64,000 nt of DNA from the NCBI GenBank assembly GCA_003993805.1, contig RSEF01000031.1, forward strand, positions 50,990,543 through 51,054,542. The letters run 5' to 3'. The stretch comes from Himantopus leucocephalus (taxonomy: Eukaryota > Chordata > Aves > Charadriiformes > Recurvirostridae). The notes under the pieces are model-generated. The model saw only the letters and a program-made list of their open reading frames with translations. It searched no databases and was not told the DNA's origin. This document shows positions 13,501-25,500 of this stretch, in pieces (the stretch's first letter is position 1; every line of letters begins with the position of its first letter). Made by a program: the position numbers and the translations under genes.

Positions 13501-16500
13501 TCTTGAGCTTCAGCATTCTCCAAATGCAACAACTTTCTGAATAGGTCAATTAACTATATTTATTTTCACATATGATGAACTTTTTTCTGATATGATACAG
13601 CCAGTGAGACAATCCAAGCAATGCTTTGCCAGAATTCTCTCCAACTTTCCACACATCATTTGGACTCAAGGGAACTTTGTAGATCAACAGCATCTTTTAG
13701 CAAGGCACAATGGCTTACCTTACACCTTGCACTGAGAAACAAAACTTACTTTGTTTGTTATGAGCCTGCCAGCTTTTAGTTTCATTTAGGACTAACCAGA
13801 CATCACATGGGAAAACAAAACACTTGATCTTTATTTATCTTCCACATCACTTGCAACTTCACAGATTTCAAAATCATCTCTTCTCCAGGCTGGAAAAGGA
13901 CTTTACAGGCTATTTACTTGTTCTCATGTGCTGCATTTTCCATACATTTGATCATCCTTATTACTAGTCTAGTAAGTTCTACTACTATTTTCTTTTTGAG
14001 AAGGGATGGATGAGTACTAAAACTGCATACAGATTTCACCATGCTGTTAAAGTTCTTAAAGCAACTGCATGTTGGTGCTTTGTTTCAGTTAACGATTCCT
14101 TTCCCTGTAATCCCTAATATCTGACTTGGCCTGTAAAGCATAGAAGGGGAAAGAAACAGTGCTATTCTTTTGTACAAAATGAGGACCTTTCTGCTCTCTA
14201 CTTCAACAAGACTGTACAATAGCTTTGTGGGAACATTTCTTCCCACTACAGCATGATTTTGCATTTAAGACTATGGGATTTTAGTCATTATTTTAACATC
14301 CAGTTACCCACTACTATCTAGTAATACCCTCTTAGGGTTTTGCACTTTGCTTTGAATAGCAGCAAACTTTATAACCTTATTACTCAACATTCACAAACGA
14401 CTAGAAAAAAGGATGAACACAGGTATCGGTGAAAATGTCAGGGACACCTCCTTCCAGCCTGAAAACAGATATTATTACTGTATTGTGCTTTTGCTTTTAA
14501 CTTATTTAAAACAACAAAACCCACTCAATGCTACAACTCTACTTCTTAACCCAAGTTTGCTTACTTTCCTTAACAGTCTTGCAAGAGATTATCAAGTACC
14601 ACCTGGAAATCAAAGACTGTATTACATCTCCCTTATCTAGGTGCTCGTAAACTCCCTCAAGGAGGTCTAGAAAAACAACTTTACTGCACAAAAGCCATGC
14701 TGTCTATCCCCCAGAATAATTTTTCTACATAAATCCCCTCATTCTCTTCTTTCAGTTTTAACAAATTCGATCACTAAACATATCAGAATTGTCAATGGTT
14801 TCCCTGATCTTTCCTAGAACCCTTTTTAAAGTTTAGGGTTACGTTATCTACCTCCAAGCATTTGGGCGCAAAGACAGTTTAAGCAAGCAATTACATAATC
14901 CCCTCAGTACATCAGCAATTTCATCTTCATGGTCCTCAGTCAATTCCAAAGTCAGTATCTCATAGTTCCCTACTGCTAATTATCCTTGTCTTGTTTTATA
15001 GCAACTTCTATTAACGCTATGATCACAGACAAGTTGTTTGAAATCCCCTGAAAGGAAGGGTCATAGTGTACACGTCATCCTGACTTCTTCCACGCTGAAC
15101 ACAGATGGGAAAAGAATTGTATTTTCATCCCTTCTGCAACAGATTTCTTTTTACCTACTTTGTTCTGGTATCACGTTTCCTCTGCCCAAATGTATAAGCT
15201 TTTTGAATCTCCCCTGCTGTCAAGTACTGCTTTTAATAATTTCCCATGACTGTTTAGACAGGTTTGTATTCTTATACCTCTTTAAGTCTTTCTTGAGAAG
15301 TTTTTCATCGCATTTGTCCCTGTCAGAAAAAAGTCCACTTTGGCTGCCCCTTCATTTATAACCATCAGATAATGACTCTAGTCAGATCAGATATGCATCA
15401 CTAGATCATAACTGCCCTCATTCCCAGCTAGCAGAGATGAATTTTTACACTCAGTGAGACTTCTTAAGATGCAGTTGTACTATGCAACATTTCTCCATTT
15501 TACATTAACTTTATTAAAATCTTATCTTTTAAGTCTAAATATGAAGTCTACCAGACTACAAATTTGTGACACCTACCCTTGTAGTTTCAGGCAATTATCT
15601 GCTGTTCAGCAGAGCTGGTCAACTACCAGCTGAAGAAGCACATCAGAACATGCAAACCTAAACATGAACCATTAGACAGCTTTCTGGTTCTGATTAGCCA
15701 AGTATTTTCTCTTTTCCTGAGACTAAGCCACAAAAGGTCCTTTTCAGTTGTCATGAACCAAGAGAAGCAGGGGACACCAGCACAAGCCACGAGACTGCAA
15801 AAAGCAAAGGCCTACCATACAAAGGCCACATTGGCTGGACTAGAGAAGGCAGCATACCCCTGCAGTTGCTCTTTCAATTTGCAGGCACTTACCTCGATTG
15901 CAGCACAGGACAGCGTCCCTGTGTTTGTGAATCTTCATCTGTGCCTCTGCCAAATAATGCCATGCTGCTGGACACTGGCTAGTCTTCTGCAAACCTAATA
16001 ATAGAAGAGTTTAAAAAAGGCACCAAAAAACGTTGCTTAGGGCTGCAAAGACACGGTAGCTGGCAAAAGCTGTATTGCCACATAATGCCATCTAAAACAT
16101 ACTATCAACCAGATAATAAGACCTGCAGTTAATTTGTTCTTTGAGTCTCATTTTAAACTGTTTTAGACATACAAGCCTCCATACAAAAAGATTAAGAAGC
16201 ACATAAGCTTCTGTTAGGCTTAATTTTGCATATAACATTACATACACAGAAAGCAAAAAGGGAGGAAAGTGAGGACATATGCAACACTGGCTTAAGGTGC
16301 ACTTTTGTTTCAAAAAGAACAAAGTTCTTCATGTTGGTCAGACATTAACATCAGCAGCCTGTAGACTGCTTTACAATGTTTTTCTTAGAAACCAAAAAAG
16401 CCCTACAGAACTTCAAGGCAGAAAAAAAATGAAGACTGTTTCACTGAAACTTCCTGATAAACTTGCCTTAATTAAAGATTCAGTAATAAAATTGAATTTG

Positions 16501-19500
16501 AGTCTTCGGATATATATATATATATACACACTACTACTAAATAATGCCTTGAAACTTCAATGCCTAAAATGCAAACAATTGACTTAGTGGGAAACACATT
16601 TCCAAGCTTTATACGTTTACACATTATGCCAAGAGCCTTGCCCTTTGCATTCTCCCCTTCATGAGCAGAGTATTACACATAAAAGTAAAAAATAAATAAG
16701 TAAAATTATTTGGGAGATGTTTCTTTTGTCAAAAACAGGTTGTATGTTTTGTCAAAACATCCAATGGCACGTAAGTCAGAAGAATTTGTTTTCTGTGGAA
16801 GACTTTTTCCTCTTAACCAACTGAAATTTTTATTTCAGATTTTAGGCAAGACATGTTATTTCACTGTACGTAAACTACTGTAGAGTATTGTAGAATATTC
16901 CAAAATTCAGTTTCAGAAACAATCTTATTCTGCAAAGTCTGACTGACTCCTGATGGCTTAGATCCCAAATGCTTGTTTACCCAGCTTTCTCATAGGCTGT
17001 TTCAAATTTTCCATGGCCAGCACAGTGAGAGTGGAGAATCCTATTTTCCCACTAGTATACTTATGAGTCATTTTCAAAGAGCTTTGCCATTCCAGTACAA
17101 GGAAGATAATTACAGATTAGTAAGACAACTCTTCAGCAAATCTGGCTACTATATAAAAAAAAATTTCTCCAATATTTCTCTTTAGATACCCAATACAAAT
17201 GTTTACACAATTTAAGTGTTAAAGAGTTCTTAAAATGATGTAACTTTAAAGGGAAGTCATCTTTGTTTAGGTATAGAAATGCAGTGACTAGATTAGGGGA
17301 GCTGCACTATATTTTACTTTACAAATCCCATATTCCCTCATGAATTGCTATTGCTGTATTTACTGCTTCATCTAGGCACTTCCCCAATAACAGACAGATT
17401 AAAAAAATGTTTAAACTTGATCACGCTAAAATACTATAGAGCTGACTATAAGAGCAATGACAGACTTCAAAGATGTTATACTTAAAGCTATACTTCAAAA
17501 AATTTCAATGCTGGAATGGAGGAAGTGTTGAGTATTCTTTTTAAATCTAGCTCGTCTTAGAACTAACAAAGTACTATGGAAGTGTAAGATTTCCAAAATA
17601 TCCAGCATAAACTAGCTGGTGTTCAAGTTAAAGAGTACTTATACCTCATTTTACATATTTACCTTCAGTAAGACTCTTAACAGCCTCCCTGTATTTCTTT
17701 TCTTGCAGGCATTTTATACCAAAACCAATGATGCCTGGACCACTATTTGCATCCATCTCCAAAAGCCTAGAAAAGCAGTGCAGGGCCTCTTCCGACACAG
17801 TACCTAGTTTCAGAAAAGAAAAATATTTAATAGACTTTTAGATTAAAAAAAATGCAACAGCATACCTTATCTACATAAATATGATGCTTACCCTTTGAGC
17901 TCAAAGTAATAAATTTATTAACGACACTTTTTTCCAAAGGTACTACATACTTACCACCCTCCACCTCCAAAACCAAACCCAAAAAACAAGCAGTAATCTA
18001 AATACCCAGTACCGCTAAACAAAATAAACTGTCAGTCTGAAACCTGAATTACCCGTTCAATAACTGTAAGTATACTTCCTTAATTAATAAAAACTAATTC
18101 CTTCATATGCTTTTCATGTAAGACCAGCCAAATGCCCACATGTCAAAATCTGTTTCAAATAAATCAAAGTAATTTCCTTCCAGAGTAGGCCTTGTGCACC
18201 TACAAGCTTGCTGTGATGAGCCTGCTGAAATACTCTTGCTGTGAAACCACATAATTTAATATCTTGGCTTAATTTTAACTGACGCCGCTAAATTTTTATG
18301 CTTGTGTTTAGTTGTGATTGTAGACTTGACAGTCCTTGCTTAAAGCAACTGTTGTGACTTGCAGCAACGGTCTTTGAACTACTATTTTCTTAAAAAAATT
18401 ATGGACTCATTTGACATAAAGGTTGCCTTTCATTTGCATTTGATAAAGGTGACTAATAATGCATCTAAGTCACAAACCCACAAGTTTGGGGCATGAAGGA
18501 TTATGATGTGGTTGGAATGACTCAGATGTAAACAAACAGCCTTACTAAAACCTAAGCATCATCCTCCCCACCCCAAAATGGCTGTGGGATGGTGAGATGT
18601 TGTGACAGCATTACTATATAAGAACTGTGCCAATCAAATGTTCCTTTTCCTTTGGAAATTAGTTTCTGCATGTTCCTCCGAACTGTAAAGCATTCTCATG
18701 TGGAAATGAGAGTCTGGGCTTCATTTGTCTTCATCTTTTCCAATCAAAGTGAAAAATTCTCTCTTATGTTGCTACATTATTCCATGAAGCTTACCTTCAA
18801 AACTGGAAAAGCCATTCTCCTACCTAAGCTGAAAGTTATTTTTCTTTATATAAACCAGAGGAGGTTTTTCCTGATTTTCTTTCCTTGTTTTAAAAAGAAA
18901 TAAAATCAACTTCTGATGCTCTAAACAACTACTAAATTTTGGTCTTCATTTTATTATTTTTGAAAATGCTGAGGAAGTGTCCAACACTATTGCAATGTTC
19001 TTTAGTGACGTACTGAAAACAGCAATTGTACACTTTCAAATCCCTGCACCAATGAACACACCACATTGTGTTTCATTTTCATGAGATTCTCCTTTTCTAC
19101 TCAGAACAAATATCTAAACAGATCTGTTTATTCCTTATTCACTAGGCATTCTCTTGAAGAAAGTTGCACAAATGTTTGGTTTTTTTGCTGAGAGATTTTA
19201 TGTGTCAAGAATAACTGAAATGCAGCCCGTCCTCAGCCTTAGGGCACTGGTTAACATTCTCTGTTCCCTCTCCTAAGCTTAAGAAACTAACCCTTTACTG
19301 GCGAGGCTGCTCTCAAGTTTCATAAGGCGTTCTTTCTGTGTGACTTCGTACATTGCCAGAGTTGGACTTGCAGAAGCTTTCTGCCAACTTATAGTCACCA
19401 CTCAGTTACAGAGCTAGGAAATCACAAATCATAGGAACAAACACTTTTCCAGACAGGCAGAAATAAAACATAGAAGTAAATGTGCACTTGTACTGGGTCA

Positions 19501-22500
19501 TGAAGGGTAAACACTTGTAAAAAGATTGTCACAAAACAAATTCTAAAATACATAATTTAAGACCCGAAAGTGTCTAAATCCATCCTACTCACCTGACTGA
19601 ACAAAGTGCAAGCAAAGTACTTCTAAAGGATAACTCACAGTAGGATACAAAGCCATCATATCATGACAGGCCTTTTCCAACCTAGCCGTTTCATGAGGAA
19701 ACTTGAAAAGGAAAAAATAAGTAGTTATGTTTGTGAATTATCAGATGTGGAATATTACATCTATTCACCGATGAAGATAGAATAACATAAACTTACTTTT
19801 GACAAGCACTGAATAAAGTCCTTATAAAGATTTTGGTGGTCTTCACCAGGAACAGTGTCAGCAGAGTTCACCGCGTGTTCAAAAGCGGTCAAAAGCTGAA
19901 ATAAGAAGTAATTAGGAATGCAACAAACAATGACTCTAGGAAAACACTATTTTCATAGAATAGACTATTTCAGTTGGAAGAGACCTACAACAATCATCTA
20001 GTCCACATGCTTGATCGCTTCAGGGCTGACTAAAAGTTAAAGCATGTTATCAAAAGCGTTGTCCTAAAGTCTCTTAACCACTGACAGGCTTGGGGCACCA
20101 ACCACCTCTCTAAGAAGCCTGTCCCAGTGTTTGACCAGTCTCTCGGTAAAGATATGCTTCCTGAAGTCCAGTCTGAACGTCCCCTGACACAGCTTTGAAC
20201 CATTCCCATGTGTCCTGTTGCTGGATCCCAGGGAGAAGAGATCAGCACCTCCCTCTCCACGTCCTCGCCTCAGGAAGCTGCAGAGATCAATGAGGCCTCT
20301 CAGCCTCCTTTTCCCCAAACTAGACAAACCCAGCGTCCTTTGCCGCTGCTCACAGGACATGCCTTCCAGCCCTTCCACAGATATGTGTTATTATCTGGAT
20401 CCTACTCATTAAGTTTACACTAGTACTGTGAACAGAGAAAGTCACAAAGCAAGTTCCTTGTCATGAAGCAGTACTGAAATAGGATCCAAAGCACGTTAAT
20501 TGTCTAGTACAAGATGAAACAGTAACATAGTTTCATAACGTAAGATAGGTAGAAGGAAGGCAAAATTTGTAATACCATAGATTTTTCTTCATATCCAATC
20601 CCAACTGAAACAAGGACTTGGTACCACAAAACCTAGGTTACTACACTCTACAGTTAGCTGTCAGCCCTACCCCCTGCTTTAGGCTAGAAATCTAGTCTTT
20701 TATTTCTTGACTCCTTATACATGGGAGAAGACAAGCACGCTAAACAAAAAGTTGCCCACAGCTTGGCACAAGTGAAATGCTGAATAGGAGGCTGCCTTCA
20801 ATCCCACACCCTTCCAGGTTCAGATGCTTTACTCAGAAATGCAGCAAACTGTACATTTGCATGTGAAACCTATTCCTGATATTTATGCAACTTTTTCCTT
20901 TTTTTTAACTCCTTGTCCCCTGTGGAATAATTACTAAAATGATCAAAAATACAGCATTGTTCGCGCATCAAGGAAAGGTATAAAAACTAAGATTTCTAGG
21001 GTAGAATACAGCCGCAGCTGGTATGTGAAAAATCCACTACATCTGCGATTCCCTGTACAATATTGTTCACAAAGAAACACAGGGGGTGGAGTGGGATGGA
21101 GATCCTACGGCCAAGCCCTGTGATAATACAGCAGATATGGGAATGAGATGGTCCTATGGAACTGATAAGCTGCATACTTACTATCCTGAGCCATCAGTTT
21201 GTCAAATTTTGATGAAATGCTGTCCTTTGCGCGAACTTCGCTCATTATAATGTCATTATAATGCCTAAACACACTTCCATCCCAAAGGCTACCCGCCTCC
21301 AAGGTGCGACCACTCCTCCTTGAGTCTGTGCAGTCTGTGCCCTGAATTTTTCATAAATTATACCTTTAAATGTGAGGCGAGAGACTTCTACACCAATCAT
21401 AATAAAAATATTTATGACTAGAGTCACTCAGACTCCACCGTGAAAGTAAAAAATAGTGTAAAAATAGACCAAGAAAGGGAGAATATCGGGGAAGACACCA
21501 TCGTGAACAAGTCAAGGAGGACTCCATCAAAAACTGCCTTGGACTTCCAAGACCAGTCGACGGGGTGAGCCTTTCTTCCCCCCCATAGGGACGCCTTTGG
21601 GTAGAACTTAGACTATACCAAGTGCTTCCTTGAGAAACTCACAAATCTCTCTAGAGAGTCTCTTTCCTACACTTATAGCCAGGCCGTATTGTTTATAACT
21701 TTGTCGCGCGTTTTGTATAATTAACAATACTTTTATTTGCACGTGCTTTGCAGACAGTGTATTTATCTCCGGCAACCCATAAGAACCTATGTATCTGTTG
21801 CTTAAATAAACTGCACTGTTAAAGTAGCTAGTGGTTTGGGTTTCTCATTGAACGCGACCAAGGATTGGCCGTGCTAGTTGATGAGCACGACTAGGCTGAA
21901 GGTGCAGTCCACTATTAGTGTATCCAGAATCGTAACAGTTTAATATATTAAACATGACTGGACTGATAGTGGTGAATTGGGCATCACTCAGAATCTAAAC
22001 CTAGCCACACCTAGCCTCCCACCTCGGTGAGGAGTGTTAGAACGCAAGGGGGGTTATCTTCTGCCAAAGAATGGAAGGGGGTTTATTTTCTGCAAAAACC
22101 ACTTTGCCTCTTAATGCAACATCCCCAAAAAAGAAAGTAGTGCTACCTGCAGCACCTCTTTTCTATAATAGCTCATAAATCAGAGCATTTAGCTTCTCAA
22201 AAAGTAGAGATCCAGATTAAATTTTCTTATCTCTCAAACTATTTCAGTTTGTATCTTCCACCTTTCTGGAGCACTGCTATCAACCAGATTGGTGATGAGA
22301 AATTTCCACCCTTCCTGTTGAATGAGGTTTATCTTGCAAGAACAGATAAAATTAACTTTGGCCATAGAGAACACAGGATCAGTATAAATTCATGATCATT
22401 CTGCTTGCTCCAATCAGCTTTGACATTCTCTAAGAAGTGAGAGCTTAAAACCTACAGAGAAAATGAAAATTTGAATCAAAACATTGCTATCTAGGATAAG

Positions 22501-25500
22501 CATCAGGTACGAAGAAATGGAAAAACAGCACAAAACTACCTCTTCCACCCTGGAGAAATGCAGGGGGGAGTTTCTTGTTTTGAAGAACGCCTACATTCTA
22601 GATCCTAATAAAGCTTATGAGCGATGCTTCTTGTAATGTGCAGAGGTAGAACAATGCATCACTATGCTACAGTGCAAACCTTGGCTCCTGCAGAACTCAG
22701 GAGGCAGTTAACGCAAGAGTTCCAGGACAACCGCTTGGATTTAGGTGCTTTATTCCACCTAAGGCCCATCTCAGGCTGCTGCACCCTCACTGTTTCTGTC
22801 AGAGGGTAAAATCACCAACCTTCTACTGAGAAGCTGAGTACCACTGAATATTAATGAGACAAATAGTCACAATATTTGCATGGCTTTCAAAGCTTCATCT
22901 GAACTCTAGCTGCAGTGTGCTTACATATGTATCTATAGCAGTAGGAGTGAGAAACATTACCGACTGCTCAGTCTTATTATCCTGGTTCTGTGTACTGTCT
23001 TTCAGTAACTGGATCATCTTCTTCCAAAGCTGATGAAGCTCTGCCTTTTCTGCACCTTCCTCCTGTTTCATTCGTATTAGTTTCTGCCATGTTTCAGCCA
23101 CCTGTCAAGAGGAAACAAATGAATCAGGCTGTCACTCTTTGAAGAACTGGAAGTCTAACACAAGCTTTCCAATTACTGTCAACTCTACCACACTAGGGTA
23201 GATGACAAAGTAATGTTTAAAATACAACCCAGATTTACCTGCTTTCTGATTAAAGCAATAACACGTCCCAAAGCATTGTGTGGGACCTGTCCACCTTCCA
23301 AAGTATAGTAAAGAAGGGAGCCAACATCTAGACTATGAATTCTGACTCTGGTTCCCGGAGGAAATCAACAATAAAAATAGACCTGAACAGTCCTCTGATA
23401 CACTGAATAAAAAATGGAAGCCTTGTTGGATCTACAGCACTACTAACAGAAATAGAAGAACAGCAGCAGTACATGTTGAAATTGAGTGTGGAAAAATCAA
23501 CAGAACTGAAAAAGAGAAAATAGAATGCTGAAGCCAAATTTGTGGTTTTGTGTTGCACACAGAGCAAGGCTGCCTTTATATGCTAAACTATTAGCATTGA
23601 ATTTCACTTCAGAAACTAGTATACAAAAAGGCTTTGGAGCTAATTAATAGTCTTGAACCTGATGCTACAAGATATGAAAAGTTTTTCATTTTCCATTGTT
23701 GAAGGAAAGGTAAGAAGATGACACGGGGTAAGCCCATGCACTACCTTGTAAGAAAGCAAGCTTTTTGAAGAGTAAAGAATGAATAGTGTAACTGCAAAAA
23801 CAGGTATCCTGCAGCATTATTATAGAGACTATAGGCAAAGTTACTGTTGAACCATTCAGGCATTTAACAGCTCCACCTCGTGGTAAGCTGACAAGAGCCA
23901 CGACTATTTTGCAATGATCATGCTGACACGGACTTTGGTGAGCTGAAGCTTGGGCTACCCTGGAGCAGCTTTGCAGGTTGATATCGTTGTACATGGAATG
24001 CAGTACGTAAGCCACAGGTAATTGAGTTCAGGTTGTGTACAAATTCCACCTTACCCTCTGGCATGAGGTATCAGGGACACTCTAGGAAGGGACCATCACA
24101 CCAGTGAAGGGCTAACGAGACACCTACAACTGGCCAAGCTTAGGTAAAGGACACCTAACTCACACACACTGCACATAAATGTGCATTTGGGATCATGCTT
24201 GACTTCTAAAAATAATACAGAAGACTGATGTTCCACCCTTTCAGCCTGTACGCTAACATACTTTGCCGAGTTTTGTCAGTTTAATGGATTGCACGCAAGT
24301 CTTACGCAGTGGAAAAAAAAGCAACATAGTTAAAATCAGTTCTTCATGGCAGTGGTCCATAAGGAGACCTTAAGTGGTCTGTGGCCCAAAAAATTGAGGA
24401 TTCCTTGATAAAGAGTAGTTAGTTTCAATCAAATGGAAACTTCTTGTTAGAAGCGAGAAAGTAAAGTACTCAGCCTACCTCTAAATATTTCTTTTCTTGA
24501 TGATATAGGTCCACAAGCTTGTTACATACATCACACCATTTCTGCTTGTCACCACTAGAAAGGAAGAAAATACCACACAAACAAGCAAAGTTTTCCATAA
24601 AATAGTATAATGTTTTTCAAATTCTGACAAATAATTTTTAGTAGGTTCAGCTGCCAAACAAATATTTAGAATAAATACTACAGATTGCCCTAAAAGTTGT
24701 ACTCATTGCTGCTGTAACTGAGTAAAAAAAAAAAAAAANAAAAAAAAAAAAAAAAAAAATTACTTTAAGGGATTGTACTTTTCTTTTTCTTTTTGAACAA
24801 TTTTCAAATTAAGGAAACAAATTGAACGCTCCGGTCAGCTGCAGTGACAGCTGAGAGTTAGGTTTGTTTTAGAACTGTACCTATATGAATCAGATAACAT
24901 ATATTCTGTGATCTTAAAGCAGAGAAAAATAAGCCTACTTATTAATGCAGACAATGAACTACCAGAGCTAAATGCTTCAGGGCAGTGAGTTTAGACAGAG
25001 GATGTAGGATAACATTAGAATTCTCTAAACTATTAACCTCAACTACAACTGTTCCAAGAGTTCTTGCCCTATCAAAAGGGACACATCAAGAAACCTTATA
25101 CAGGTACAGAAAACCTGAGCAACAAGTGTTTACCCACTGATGTGACAAGGCTTAAAAAACCCAAACTTGCAGACTATCCTATGTATCAGTGATGGTATTC
25201 ACTGAACTAGTAATCTTAGACTCAAATTATGGTATTCAGTATTATTTACCTTTCATAGAGTTGCAAGAGCTTTTGGTAGACATCTGCTAAGTCTCCTCTG
25301 ACATCTGTTTGGTTGGATTTCTCATATAAATTTGCTAATCCCTTCAAAAAATATTAAAAAAAAAAAGGAAGATTTGATGTCAACAGTTATGTGTTACGAG
25401 AACACTAAAGTTCTGCCAACAAAAATTATACCATTGCCTTCAATGGGGTCAAGTGTTAATGTAGAAATCTCTGAGCAGAATCTACATTGATAATTCCGTA

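Noticed and set aside
20030..20423. Open frames near 20.0-20.4 kb as genes
   Set aside because: They fall in the minus-oriented CR1 fragment.
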